Below are positions 17,333 through 26,597 of a stretch of DNA of 64,000 nt, piece by piece. The DNA is from Spirosoma endbachense. GTDB taxonomy: Bacteria > Bacteroidota > Bacteroidia > Cytophagales > Spirosomataceae. How positions within the stretch are numbered: position 1 is the stretch's first letter; the number at the start of each line of letters is the position of its first letter. The notes beneath the pieces were generated by a model that ran no database searches, was not told where the DNA came from, and was given only the letters and a program-made list of their open reading frames with translations. The stretch spans positions 3,311,779-3,375,778 of the forward strand of contig NZ_CP045997.1 in the NCBI RefSeq assembly GCF_010233585.1, read 5' to 3'. A program made the translations under genes and the position numbers.

Positions 17333-19366
17333 TTATTTCTTCTCGGCTACAGTTCCACGCTTCAGAACAACCTGCTCGGCATGTTTCGCCACAATTCGAC
17401 TGAACAGCTCCCGTAAAGAGGCATATTCTTCGGTGAGATAAATTTGACGACGTAGCACAATTCGGCTGACAATCTGAAGTTGATTAGCCGCATTGACGGA
17501 TACCTGATAGAGAAATCGTCCGCCATCCTGAGGAAGGATCATGGATACTGGCTTTGGCATTTCTTCTACCAGAAAGCCGGTCGGTAATGTATAAGTAACT
17601 GAGTACGTCTTCTCCATTGGTACGCCAAAATCGACCGGGTAAAGTCGTTCTAGTTCCTTAAATGGATTAGCCGCGAATGCTTCAGTCAGCATAGGTCTGA
17701 AGTAGAGCCGATCTCCCGCTCTGGAACAGGCCTCAGGAATAGCCATTGTATAATCGACGTTAAATGCACTACTCGATACATCAGCTCCCGAAAAATCAGC
17801 CATCTCGATCTGCCAGGCAGGCCTTGTTTTTTGAATGCTTTCAAGAAATTTCGATTTCCCTTCTTTGGCAAATTTCTTGCGGGCCTTCCAGGCGCTATAG
17901 CCGCCATACGAATGGAGCAACTTACCCGATACTTCTCCTTCAGCATCAATTGTAAATGAACCCGTATGTATATCAACATCGCGCTCCAGCGCCAGCAAGG
18001 GTATAAAACGGGAGTTCGTCTCATGAACAAGTCGTCCGGTTCCATTCAGGCAATGTACGGGTAGCATTCCGGGTGTTAGATAAGGATCGGTAGCATCCAG
18101 CAGCATATCTTTCCCGCCAACAGAAACCTGAGCGATAACGTAATTAAACTTTTTCAATAACGCGTAGGCTTCACTAATTCGACCATGCGACCGGGTACTA
18201 AGAATAACCGGATTGGCACTGATGTCCATTTCACGCAGGAGCGCAATCAGCATCAGGTTAATATCGGCGGCATTCCCTTTTTTGTTATCGAACACCTTTT
18301 TAATGCCATCTATTGACCATAGCGAGGCCTCATCGTTCCATTTGACGGTTTTCCGTATAAAATCATACGCGGCTTTAATGCGCGAGAGCGTATCTGCCTG
18401 TTGGGCCAGTAATGATTTGGCCGTTTCCCGCATAAAACCAGCCCGCTTAATCTGCCCGCCAAAATTGGCCTCAGTAAGGAGCGTTTTATCCATAGCATCC
18501 CAGCCAACCGATAAATTATGATTCCGAATACCACCAGCGCCGGGTAACTGATAGCTGGCCAGTTCAAAATCAATCTTGGACAGATAATCATCATTAGTCG
18601 TAATGTAAGCTTCGTCTCTGAAAGCTGGTACATCTTTCATGGCGAACCGATAGGAGGAGGCCGACACACTCCCCTGGCCCGGCAGGAGATCAATAGAACT
18701 TTTTTTATGTTCATTAACCGTCATGCTCAGGTAGCCACTCATCAGCATTTTATAATAGAAATAATCAGGAATCGTAATGCGATATTCGCTCCAGCTAACC
18801 GGTATATCCTGCTGAAATCGCCACGTTCGAGGATTATGGTTAACACTAAAGGGCGTATGAACGGTATACTTATAATCAAGAATAGCCCCCTCCCGGACAT
18901 TGGGCAGCGTATATTTTTCAATCCAAAACTGATCTGATGCTTTTTCGGTAAAGTGGCCAGCATCGGTCAGTCGGTCAAAAGACACATTTCCATTGACAAG
19001 ATTATAGGTATAGCCCTCAAAATCCGTGACAAATTCATGCTGCCCTGCCTTTCCGCGACGGGTAAGGAGTGCGATAGTCGCCCGATCATAGGCCGATTTT
19101 TTACGGGTTTGGAGCCTGATATGATGCTGGGATACAAGCCATAAAGCACTGGCATTATGTTCAAAGGTTACCTCTCCGTAATCGTAAAGTACCACAGCCT
19201 CTGCACTGGAATCTGAAATGGAATGAGCAAACTGGTCGGGGGTGATCTTACCAAATTTAATGGCTGGTCCTGGGTCGATTTTTTTCTGGGCAAATGCAAA
19301 AGAAAGGCACAACCAAAAACACACGGCTACTATAGGTAGACGATACCAGGTAAAAGAAGGGGACAT
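17333..19366 (-). CDS. DUF3857 protein with degenerate transglutaminase domain
   Basis: A 677-residue exported paralogue of the downstream gene, with a signal peptide (1-26, LSFAFAQ), DUF3857 (about 60-240), transglutaminase-like region (about 310-430) and C-terminal beta-domain. At the place of the catalytic Cys it has KKGNAADINL, with Ala366 instead of Cys, although the later KKFNYVIAQV and LLDATDPYL strands are kept (Asn in place of the usual His). It should therefore be catalytically inactive. The same change is, to my knowledge, common in this subfamily, so it is likely an old specialisation rather than decay. First gene of the three-gene operon. Confidence 0.85.
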   Translation of the reverse strand: MSPSFTWYRLPIVAVCFWLCLSFAFAQKKIDPGPAIKFGKITPDQFAHSISDSSAEAVVLYDYGEVTFEHNASALWLVSQHHIRLQTRKKSAYDRATIALLTRRGKAGQHEFVTDFEGYTYNLVNGNVSFDRLTDAGHFTEKASDQFWIEKYTLPNVREGAILDYKYTVHTPFSVNHNPRTWRFQQDIPVSWSEYRITIPDYFYYKMLMSGYLSMTVNEHKKSSIDLLPGQGSVSASSYRFAMKDVPAFRDEAYITTNDDYLSKIDFELASYQLPGAGGIRNHNLSVGWDAMDKTLLTEANFGGQIKRAGFMRETAKSLLAQQADTLSRIKAAYDFIRKTVKWNDEASLWSIDGIKKVFDNKKGNAADINLMLIALLREMDISANPVILSTRSHGRISEAYALLKKFNYVIAQVSVGGKDMLLDATDPYLTPGMLPVHCLNGTGRLVHETNSRFIPLLALERDVDIHTGSFTIDAEGEVSGKLLHSYGGYSAWKARKKFAKEGKSKFLESIQKTRPAWQIEMADFSGADVSSSAFNVDYTMAIPEACSRAGDRLYFRPMLTEAFAANPFKELERLYPVDFGVPMEKTYSVTYTLPTGFLVEEMPKPVSMILPQDGGRFLYQVSVNAANQLQIVSRIVLRRQIYLTEEYASLRELFSRIVAKHAEQVVLKRGTVAEKK

Positions 19367-19871
19367 AAATGGTGGGTTATATAAATTAATTACGGGCGGA
19401 AAGATATTATTTTGTTAACTTATCTCAAAACAAAGCACACTGCTTACTTATCATTTATCCATTTTTACTTTATATATCAATTGCATTGGCCGATCAATTG
19501 TAAAAAACCTGAGCACTATATTCATGAAAATAACAACTGATCGACAATGTAAAATAGAATGCCGATAGTCGACGTAATTAGAGACGAATGCTACCTCGCC
19601 ACCAAAGCTTACATTGATTTAAGCTGAGTAGTAAAATCAGCTTTAGTTAAGTAATAACTAGCCGTCAGAAAGAGTAAAAATAACGATTTCCCTAAAAACC
19701 AGATAAATAAGGCTGGCAATAGGTAGCTATAATTGAAATTTTATACCAGATGCCCGATTTATTACTTCCGCTTCAAAAAAATGCCTTTATTCCACGAATA
19801 GAGGCCGCAAAAGGCATGATAACTGTTCATGGAAATCGCTATCTTTGTCCTGGAACGCACCGTCAATTTTA
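19367..19871. other. AT-rich intergenic region, no gene recognised
   Basis: This 505-base stretch separates divergent transcription units: the DUF3857 operon (minus) and aat (plus). It is strongly AT-rich. I find no convincing open frame, tRNA or riboswitch. A short repeat ATGCCTTT (about 19780-19787) with its complement AAAGGCAT (19811-19818) and the aat -7 box at 19840 are the only marks. Confidence 0.5.
19840..19847 (+). promoter_or_regulatory. -7 box for aat
   Basis: TATCTTTG matches TAnnTTTG. Transcription would start near 19853, giving a leader of about 19 bases before ATG 19872 and excluding the TTG at 19845 as a start. No clear -33 TTG. Confidence 0.5.
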
Positions 19872-20513
19872 ATGAACAAGCTGACCGCCGACGACCTGAT
19901 TTACGGGTACATCCACGGTATTTTTCCGATGGCCGACGCAGACGGTACGCTCTACTGGTATGCGCCCGACCCGCGTGCTGTAATTCCGATCGATACCTAC
20001 AAACCCGCCCGTTCGCTACGTCCTGTATTAAATAAAAAGCATTTTGATATTCGGGTAAATGCTGATTTTGAACAGGTTATGCGATTCTGTTCGCTGCCCC
20101 GATCGGAGACAGACAGCACCTGGATTTCAGAAGAAATTATTGAAGCCTATACTGAATTACACCGTATGGGCCTTGCTCACAGTATCGAAACGTATATAGA
20201 CAACCGTTTAGTTGGCGGATTGTACGGTGTATCGTTGGGAGCCGTTTTTTTTGGCGAATCGATGTTCCATCTTGTCGATAATGCCTCAAAAGTCGCGTTT
20301 CATTACCTGATCATGACGCTTCGTGAGCAGAAATTTGAACTTCTTGATACTCAGTTCATTAACGACAATGTTCGGCGCTATGGAGCTATTGAAATTCCCA
20401 AAACGGATTACATGAAACAACTCAAATCAGCCCTCCGTAAGAAAGCCCGCTTTACCGAACCTGTGCTGGAGCATTTATTCAGAAACCATGCCGATGATTC
20501 GGTAACTGAATAG
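19872..20513 (+). CDS. aat: leucyl/phenylalanyl-tRNA--protein transferase
   Basis: A 213-residue enzyme that attaches Leu or Phe from aminoacyl-tRNA to proteins with N-terminal Lys or Arg, marking them for ClpS/ClpAP (N-degron pathway). Family marks are LIYGYIHGIFPMADADG, YWYAPDPRAVIPID, WISEEIIEAYTELHRMGLAHSIE, GGLYGVSLGAVFFGESMF and LLDTQFINDNVRRYGAIEIP. I use ATG 19872 (MNKLTADDL) because an earlier TTG overlaps the promoter box. The proline genes follow on the same strand 85 bases later behind their own promoter box. Confidence 0.93.
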   Translation: MNKLTADDLIYGYIHGIFPMADADGTLYWYAPDPRAVIPIDTYKPARSLRPVLNKKHFDIRVNADFEQVMRFCSLPRSETDSTWISEEIIEAYTELHRMGLAHSIETYIDNRLVGGLYGVSLGAVFFGESMFHLVDNASKVAFHYLIMTLREQKFELLDTQFINDNVRRYGAIEIPKTDYMKQLKSALRKKARFTEPVLEHLFRNHADDSVTE

Positions 20514-20543
20514 CCTGCATACACACATCTTGCCAGCAATCAC

Positions 20544-20551
20544 TATTTTTG
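20544..20551 (+). promoter_or_regulatory. -7 box for proB
   Basis: TATTTTTG matches TAnnTTTG, 48 bases before the proB ATG, in the short gap after aat. The upstream TTG (20530-20532) is too close, so the -33 part is not supported. Confidence 0.45.
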
Positions 20552-20598
20552 TGCCCCTTTTGTTCAGGAACATCTTCGCTAAACAAAAGGGTTTTTAG

Positions 20599-21633
20599 AT
20601 GTCAAAACCTGTTCTTGTACTTAAATTCGGAACGGCGTCCATTACGAAATCAACGGGCGAACCGAATGAACCTGTTATGGTGGACATTGCCCGGCAAATT
20701 GCGGCACTGCACCCCTACTATAAAATTGTACTGGTATCGTCGGGCGCAGTCGGTGCGGGCAAAGCTCAGATCCGGGATTATCGAGGTGATATCAGTCAAC
20801 GTAAAGCCGCTGCGGCAGTTGGTAATCTGTTGCTACTCAATCAATACTCTCGCTTCTTTTCAATTTACGGCATTTCCATTGCGCAAAGCCTTTGCGAACG
20901 TCACCACTTTGCCAACCGTGACCAGTTTCTGCAACTCAAACAAACGTACGAAGAGCTTTGGGCCAATGATATAATTCCCATTGCCAACGAAAACGACGTT
21001 GTCAGCAATCGCGAGCTTAAGTTTTCGGATAACGACGAGCTGGCTACACTAATCGCTGTTGGTTTTGGGGCAGAAGCCCTGATGTTATGCACTTCCGTTG
21101 GTGGATTGCTGGATGCAGAGGGACAGATTATCCGGCAAGTCACCAACTTCGATGAACGAATCTTCGGTGTCGTCAGAACCGAGAAATCATCACTGGGCCT
21201 TGGCGGAATGGCGTCTAAACTGACGTTTGCCAAGCTCGCTACACGCATGGGAATTCGAGTCGTCATTTTTGGGCTTAACGAACCCGATAGCCTGGGAAAA
21301 GCCTTGCGAAGTGAAATTGGAACCGAATTTTCACCTCAACCAACAACCCTGTCGGCGCGTAATCGTTGGCTGGGCAGTGGTAGCCTGGCTGTCGGGCAGA
21401 TACGAGTCGATGCAGGCGCGGTACGAGCTCTACAAAAACGCCGGAGCTTACTCGCAGTTGGTGTACGTGACGTGATCGGTGAATTTGCTACCGGCGAAAT
21501 GGTCGAAATTCTGGATGAACAGGAAATGACTATTGCTGTTGCGCGAGCCCGTATCTCTTCTGCAACGCTGGCGCAACAGCTTAATCAGCAAAATGTTGAG
21601 GTAGCAAATGCAAATGATATTGTACTTTTGTAA
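20599..21633 (+). CDS. proB: glutamate 5-kinase
   Basis: A 344-residue enzyme that phosphorylates glutamate to gamma-glutamyl phosphate, the first and feedback-regulated step of proline synthesis. The amino-acid kinase domain (1-255) shows VLKFGTASIT, VSSGAVGAGKAQI, NENDVVS and FSDNDELATLIA; a C-terminal PUA domain (about 265-344) contains GEFATGEMVEILDEQEMTIAVARARIS. The length is slightly short but complete. proA follows 84 bases later on the same strand, so the two probably form an operon. Confidence 0.95.
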   Translation: MSKPVLVLKFGTASITKSTGEPNEPVMVDIARQIAALHPYYKIVLVSSGAVGAGKAQIRDYRGDISQRKAAAAVGNLLLLNQYSRFFSIYGISIAQSLCERHHFANRDQFLQLKQTYEELWANDIIPIANENDVVSNRELKFSDNDELATLIAVGFGAEALMLCTSVGGLLDAEGQIIRQVTNFDERIFGVVRTEKSSLGLGGMASKLTFAKLATRMGIRVVIFGLNEPDSLGKALRSEIGTEFSPQPTTLSARNRWLGSGSLAVGQIRVDAGAVRALQKRRSLLAVGVRDVIGEFATGEMVEILDEQEMTIAVARARISSATLAQQLNQQNVEVANANDIVLL

Positions 21634-21639
21634 CCGTTG

Positions 21640-21709
21640 CCCGGATGGTCACGTCCGGTTGTAATACAACTAGTTGCCTGACTTTTACGCTCGGACATAG
21701 CCGTCCGGG
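21640..21709. repeat. nested inverted repeats in the proB-proA gap
   Basis: Two small dyads (CCGGA/TCCGG at 21641-21645 and 21654-21658; CGGAC/GTCCG at 21692-21696 and 21703-21707) are also imperfect complements of each other: 21640-21657 against 21692-21709 match at 14 of 18 positions. The RNA could fold as two short hairpins or one long one. Its role (partial terminator or RNA stability) is inferred. Confidence 0.5.
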
Positions 21710-21717
21710 TTACTTTT

Positions 21718-22968
21718 ATGACACCGATCACCCCACTCCTTCAGGATGCGCAACAGGCTTCTGCGGCTGTTCGACGGCTTAGTTCCGAACAGAAGGCCGA
21801 GCTCCTGAACCGGCTTGCCGACGTTCTGACATCTCATACGGCTGAGATCATTACTGAAAATCAGAAAGATCTTGACCGAATGCCGGAAACTGACCCGAAA
21901 TACGACCGGCTGAAGCTGACAGAACCCCGAATAGCTGACCTCTCCAAAAGTCTGCGGGATGTGGCTCTGCTACCCGATCCGGCTGGAGAAATCATTTTCG
22001 AGCGTACGATCGAACAGGGGCTGCAACTCAAAAAAATTGCGGTTCCGCTGGGCGTTGTTGGGGTCATTTACGAGTCCCGCCCCAATGTAACGGTCGATGT
22101 GGCATCGCTTTGCCTGCGGTCGGGTAATGCCTGTGTTCTAAAAGGCGGTAAAGAAGCTGATTTCTCGAATCGTTATCTGGTCGGGCTAATTCAGGGCGTT
22201 CTCGAAGAATTTGGCGTCCCCAAAGCGGCTGTAACACTGTTGCCGCCCGATCGGGCCGTTGTTAATGAGCTTTTGACGGCGACGCGCTATGTCGATATAA
22301 TCATTCCCCGCGGTTCCGAATCGCTGATTCAGTTTGTTCGTAAAAACTCGCTGGTGCCTACTATCGAAACGGGTGCTGGTGTCTGTCATGCCTACGTTGA
22401 AAAAACGGCGGATCTGGACAAAGCGGCTGCCATTGTTGTTAACGCGCGCGTCTCACGTCCGTCGGTTTGCAACTCGCTCGATTGCGTCCTTGTCGATGAA
22501 GCCATTGCGGATACCTTTCTGCCCATGCTGACGGATGATTTCAGGAAATGGAACGTTGAAGTTTTTGCCGACGAACCATCATACAACATTTTCGAGAAAG
22601 CCGGATACGAAAACCTACAGCACGCTCGCCCTGACGATTTCGGACGTGAATTTCTGGATTACAAATTCGCCGTGAAGGTCGTTGCCGGACTCGAAGACGC
22701 GTTGTCACATATTCAGACGTATTCGTCGCGGCATTCCGAAGCAATTTTATCGCAGGATCAGTCGCTTATTGACCGCTTTCTGTTTGAAGTTGATGCCGCT
22801 GCTGTTTATGCCAATGCATCTACCCGTTTCACTGATGGAGGGGTGTTTGGATTGGGGGCCGAAATTGGCATTTCGACTCAGAAGCTACACGCCCGCGGGC
22901 CCTTTGCCCTCGAAAAGCTGGTGACCGAAAAATGGGTAGTTGTCGGCGATGGGCAGGTAAGATGGTAG
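21718..22968 (+). CDS. proA: glutamate-5-semialdehyde dehydrogenase (gamma-glutamyl phosphate reductase)
   Basis: A 416-residue NADPH enzyme of the aldehyde dehydrogenase fold that reduces gamma-glutamyl phosphate, the step after ProB. Catalytic Cys251 lies in VSRPSVCNSLDCVLVD; other marks are VPLGVVGVIYESRPNVTVD, LKGGKEA, IPRGSESLI and FTDGGVFGLGAEIGISTQKLHARGP. The length is typical. proC is not in the window. Confidence 0.96.
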   Translation: MTPITPLLQDAQQASAAVRRLSSEQKAELLNRLADVLTSHTAEIITENQKDLDRMPETDPKYDRLKLTEPRIADLSKSLRDVALLPDPAGEIIFERTIEQGLQLKKIAVPLGVVGVIYESRPNVTVDVASLCLRSGNACVLKGGKEADFSNRYLVGLIQGVLEEFGVPKAAVTLLPPDRAVVNELLTATRYVDIIIPRGSESLIQFVRKNSLVPTIETGAGVCHAYVEKTADLDKAAAIVVNARVSRPSVCNSLDCVLVDEAIADTFLPMLTDDFRKWNVEVFADEPSYNIFEKAGYENLQHARPDDFGREFLDYKFAVKVVAGLEDALSHIQTYSSRHSEAILSQDQSLIDRFLFEVDAAAVYANASTRFTDGGVFGLGAEIGISTQKLHARGPFALEKLVTEKWVVVGDGQVRW

Positions 22969-23004
22969 TAAAAGCAGGCGTCTAATCCATAAGAAAATTT
23001 TTTC

Positions 23005-23062
23005 TTTGTAAACAGAACGTGGAGTCGGGTTTGAACACTCGACTCCACGTTCTGTTTACAAA
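23005..23062. terminator. bidirectional hairpin, 23-bp perfect stem
   Basis: Arms 23005-23027 and 23040-23062 are exact complements with a 12-nt loop, lying between convergent proA and the 103-residue gene. A T-rich run (22998-23007, TTTTTTCTTT) precedes the left arm on the plus strand; none follows the right one. Confidence 0.85.
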
Positions 23063-23064
23063 TC

Positions 23065-23376
23065 TTAATTAACAGTATCAGCAATGATAAGCGTATCTAC
23101 TGTTCCCTGGTAACGGTCATCAATATTGCCCGAGCTATCTCTGAGCAAAAGGGTTACATCATAACTTACTGCATTACCATTGATCCGAGGATCGCTAATG
23201 TCCACAATCTGCCTCAGAATGTGGTGGTCTCCGTTCGTGTACCGAACATCAAAGCCATTTAAGGCAATATGAGCGGTGCGGACCTGGCTAGGAAAACTAA
23301 CCGTCCGGGGTTCATTTTGGACCTGACCCTGAGTTGGATCGAATACGACCCGATCGCGAATAAATCGAAGTGCCAT
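23065..23376 (-). CDS. small beta-rich hypothetical protein
   Basis: A 103-residue protein without signal peptide or membrane segment. The string VSFPSQVRTAHIALNGFDVRYTNGDHHILRQIVDISDPRINGNAVSYDVTLLLRD has the alternating strand pattern of an H-type-lectin-like or phage-structural jelly roll, and I judge a link to the H-type lectin fold possible but unproven. It stands alone on the minus strand between a strong hairpin and 86 bases of spacer. The ATG at 23376 is the only reasonable start. Confidence 0.6.
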   Translation of the reverse strand: MALRFIRDRVVFDPTQGQVQNEPRTVSFPSQVRTAHIALNGFDVRYTNGDHHILRQIVDISDPRINGNAVSYDVTLLLRDSSGNIDDRYQGTVDTLIIADTVN

Positions 23377-23462
23377 AGTATATAAGGGTTTATGTGCACC
23401 TGATTAGTCGCCTTACCCTAACAAAACGGAAACACTAAATTTATGATTAACCTAAAAACGAT

Positions 23463-24935
23463 TTATATCCGTTTCTGTAAAGCATTTTCCCACTGCTCAA
23501 ATACCGTTTGATACCGTTTGTGGCATTCTGGATCTGGTTCAAACTCCTGACCGAATGATACCTCACCGGCCAGTTTTTCCAGCGATGTGGTCAGGTCCGA
23601 AATTAACAAAACAGCGCCCATTGCACTGCTTTCGTTACTGGCATTAAGCCGTACGGGTACACCAAATACATTGGCCATCATCTGCACCCAAAACGTTGAC
23701 TTGGCGAAGCCGCCATTCGCATAAATCATGCGCGTCGGACCTGTTTGCTTCGCCAGCAACTTCTCGATACTTAACAGATTGAACATAACCCCCTCCAACG
23801 CAGCCCGAACAAAGTGCGCCCGTGTATGCCTGTAATCGACGTTCAGGTAGGCTCCCCGCGCAGAGGCATCCCAAAGGGGGGCACGTTCGCCATACAGATA
23901 GGGTAAAAAAAGGAGGTCCTCCGCACCCACCGGAATCGTGTCAGCTTCGGTCAGTACCTCATCGGTTTCCTGCAACGTCAACTTTTCAGCCAGCCATTGC
24001 AGCACGTTTGCCCCATTGTTCGTCGGTCCACCAACGACATAGTATGGGGTTTCATTCCGTTCGTCCAGATAATAACAAAACAGCCGTCCGTGCGGATCGC
24101 GCTGAGGTTTATGAACCGTCTGTCGAACCGCACCGCTCGTACCGATCGTAATGGTCGTGATACCAGGCTCAATACAGCCAGATCCAAGATTAGCGAGAAC
24201 CCCATCCGATGCACCAGGAAATAATTGCACCCCCGCAGGCAATGCCGTTTTCACAACGCCTTCTTTGCCTGGATCATAGTTTACGACAAAGGTGGTTGGT
24301 TGCGGCTCCGAAAGCTGGCCAGGCCGAATACCCGCAAAATCAAGGGCAGGTTGAAACCAGGTTCGCTTTTCCATATCAAACAATCCAGTGGCCGTAGCCA
24401 TCGAATAATCGATATCATAGCGAGCGGTCAGCTTCCACCAGACGTATTCTTTCAGCGAAATAAATTTTGCGGCCTGCTTCAATAAGTCAGGCTGACTAGC
24501 TCGAAACCAGGCTAGTTTGCAAAGCGGAATCATCGGATGAATGGGTGTTCCCGTTTGGGCGTAAATAGAATCACCCAGTGCCTTTTGATCCGTATGAAGC
24601 TCGGTCGCCTGTGGTTCAGCCCGGTTATCGGACCACAGCAGTGCGTTTGTTAACGGTTTGCCTGCACTGTCAACCGCCAACAGGCTGTGCATTCCAGCGC
24701 TGAAACTAAGCGCCTTTATACTAGCCTGTTGTCTTTTTGCGCCAATAACCACTTCACTCAACCCCTGCCGAACCGCCTGCCAAACGGCCTCAGGCTCCTG
24801 CTCAGCATAGCCTGGCTCGGGCGACAGCGTCGTTAGTGGCAACGATGTATGAGCAATGATCTTCCAATCGTGGGGAGTGACAGCGAGGATTTTAACGTTG
24901 GTGGTGCCGATATCTACGCCGAGCAGACAAGTCAT
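23463..24935 (-). CDS. gntK: FGGY-family sugar kinase, probably gluconokinase
   Basis: A 490-residue ATP-dependent kinase. The N-terminal phosphate loop LLGVDIGTTNVK, the substrate loop SFSAGMHSLLAVD, LLWSDNRAEPQA, FPGASDGVLANLGSG with TITIGTSGAVR, and the LYGERAPLWDASARGAY segment with HTRAHFVRAALEGV fit gluconate kinases of the FGGY type (B. subtilis GntK-like) better than xylulokinases. The product would be 6-phosphogluconate. A ROK regulator lies 141 bases upstream in the same direction and may control it. Specificity is inferred from motifs only. Confidence 0.8.
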   Translation of the reverse strand: MTCLLGVDIGTTNVKILAVTPHDWKIIAHTSLPLTTLSPEPGYAEQEPEAVWQAVRQGLSEVVIGAKRQQASIKALSFSAGMHSLLAVDSAGKPLTNALLWSDNRAEPQATELHTDQKALGDSIYAQTGTPIHPMIPLCKLAWFRASQPDLLKQAAKFISLKEYVWWKLTARYDIDYSMATATGLFDMEKRTWFQPALDFAGIRPGQLSEPQPTTFVVNYDPGKEGVVKTALPAGVQLFPGASDGVLANLGSGCIEPGITTITIGTSGAVRQTVHKPQRDPHGRLFCYYLDERNETPYYVVGGPTNNGANVLQWLAEKLTLQETDEVLTEADTIPVGAEDLLFLPYLYGERAPLWDASARGAYLNVDYRHTRAHFVRAALEGVMFNLLSIEKLLAKQTGPTRMIYANGGFAKSTFWVQMMANVFGVPVRLNASNESSAMGAVLLISDLTTSLEKLAGEVSFGQEFEPDPECHKRYQTVFEQWENALQKRI

Positions 24936-25022
24936 AGAACAAGAAATAATTTACGAAATGCCAAAGCAACGTATTTTTCCGATTCATCGCTGCGAAAGAG
25001 TGAAAAAAGCAGGCAACCGTCA

Positions 25023-25063
25023 ATAAGCAGTTTTCAATTTACTGTTCTTTGCGAACTGCTTAT
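25023..25063 (-). terminator. hairpin after the ROK gene
   Basis: Perfect 10-bp arms (25023-25032, 25054-25063) with a 21-nt loop start 14 bases after the ROK stop codon on the minus strand. There is no clear T-run, so it may be partial and allow read-through into the kinase gene. Confidence 0.5.
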
Positions 25064-25076
25064 CGAAGGTTTATTT

Positions 25077-26288
25077 TTACGGTATCAACTCCTGTTGCAG
25101 TAAATTCTGGACAACATAAGCCTGGGTTCCATAAAACTTAGCCATCTCCCCCAATTTGGAGAGTTCAATGGAGAGATTATCCCGATAATTAGGCAAACAG
25201 TATTTATCGATTGCTTGCTCAATTGGCCGTGTAATCGACTTTTCGGCTTTGGCCAGCACACCGTTCACAATAATCAGTTCGGGGTTGAATAAATGTACAG
25301 CAGTCGATAAGGCTTTCCCTAACGCACTCCCGACATCGCTAAGCAGATCAATGGAAAACGCATCGCCAGCATTTGCTTTAGCGATAATACTCTCTATATC
25401 AATGGTATTCGTATCCATTTCGGATAGTAGCGATACCCGACCTTCCTCTAACCCTTCTTTAGCCCTCCGAATCAGCGAAGAAGCCGATGCAAGCGTTTCC
25501 AGACAGCCTACTTTGCCGCAGCTACATAGTTCACCGTCTGTTTTCATCTGGATGTGGCCCAGTTCTCCGGCAAATCCCGCCGATCCTTGCAAAATCTCAC
25601 CGTTGGTAATAACACCTAACCCAATACCCCAGTCAATATTGACGGACAATACGTGTTTTTTACCCTGTGCCAGACCAAACCGGTGCTCCCCAAAAATGGT
25701 CGCCTTTGTGTCGTTGATCAGGTAAACCGGAGCATTGAATATCGTTTGCAGGAGCTGGTCCAGAGGCTGATCAGGACTGTTTATACTTGGATAGGTATGG
25801 TTAACCGCTTCCCAGGGATTTACCAAACCGGGCAAGACAGCCCCCACGCCAATCACCTGGAGTTTGTCGGTTTTGATTCGCTGGGCTAGTTGTTCCAGCG
25901 GTTCCGCCAGTATTTTTAGCAAGGCAGGGGATTTATCCAGACGTAAATCTACCTCCAGACGATGCACGACCTGGTTGGCCAGATTAAAAACCAGCAGTTT
26001 CGTATCATGAATATTAATGTCGACAACCACGGTCACAAATTGAGTGGTATCGAGCGCAAACAGCGACGGTTTTCGCCCATACTGGGCCGCTCCGGTGCCA
26101 ATTCCCTGTACCCAATGGGCCAGACTTAATTCATCGATCAGCGATGTGGTCGATGGAATACTGGTATGTAACCGATTAGCCAGCTGCGAAATAGTACGCG
26201 ACTCAGAACGATATAATTCTGTGATAATCTGGCGTTTCAGCTTATTTTTTTTCGCATCTATGACGGAAAAGAAGACATTATCCTGCAT
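25077..26288 (-). CDS. ROK-family transcriptional regulator
   Basis: A 403-residue protein with an N-terminal winged helix (about 15-75, QIITELYRSESRTISQLANRLHTSIPSTTSLIDEL) and a C-terminal ROK sugar-binding fold. The zinc motif ELCSCGKVGCLE (about 250-260) and INIDWGIGLGVITNGEILQG are intact. NagC/XylR-type ROK proteins repress sugar genes until an intracellular sugar binds. The likely targets are the downstream kinase gene or the divergent chitinase. I start at ATG 26288, as the frame before it offers only a TTG at 26303. Confidence 0.85.
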   Translation of the reverse strand: MQDNVFFSVIDAKKNKLKRQIITELYRSESRTISQLANRLHTSIPSTTSLIDELSLAHWVQGIGTGAAQYGRKPSLFALDTTQFVTVVVDINIHDTKLLVFNLANQVVHRLEVDLRLDKSPALLKILAEPLEQLAQRIKTDKLQVIGVGAVLPGLVNPWEAVNHTYPSINSPDQPLDQLLQTIFNAPVYLINDTKATIFGEHRFGLAQGKKHVLSVNIDWGIGLGVITNGEILQGSAGFAGELGHIQMKTDGELCSCGKVGCLETLASASSLIRRAKEGLEEGRVSLLSEMDTNTIDIESIIAKANAGDAFSIDLLSDVGSALGKALSTAVHLFNPELIIVNGVLAKAEKSITRPIEQAIDKYCLPNYRDNLSIELSKLGEMAKFYGTQAYVVQNLLQQELIP

Positions 26289-26597
26289 ATATAGATAGCG
26301 CAATAAGTCATTTTACCGACCCTGCACTTGCCGGTTTTATTGGAATTTACGAAATCTTCTCCGCAAGCAGTTTGCAAACGATTCTTTCGAAGAACATTTC
26401 TCTTAAACTATAAACACTACAAGGTAGGCTCAATACCCTTCTTTTCTACTATTCTTCTACCAAATATTCGTTTTTTTTCTAAAGGGTTTTAGCCTATATC
26501 CTATTTTATTGTTCCCCAAAAAATACACTTGATATCGGTATAGTACCTTATTTTGCGTTTACCGCTTGTTCGTACAATGTTCTTTTAACTTAAATGC
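26289..26597. other. divergent control region between ROK regulator and chitinase
   Basis: A 309-base AT-rich gap. The 10-base palindrome GTTTGCAAAC (26370-26379) lies in the regulator-proximal half and is a candidate operator. No clean TAnnTTTG box is present before the chitinase; the nearest is TTATTTTG near 26550. No gene is seen. Confidence 0.45.
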
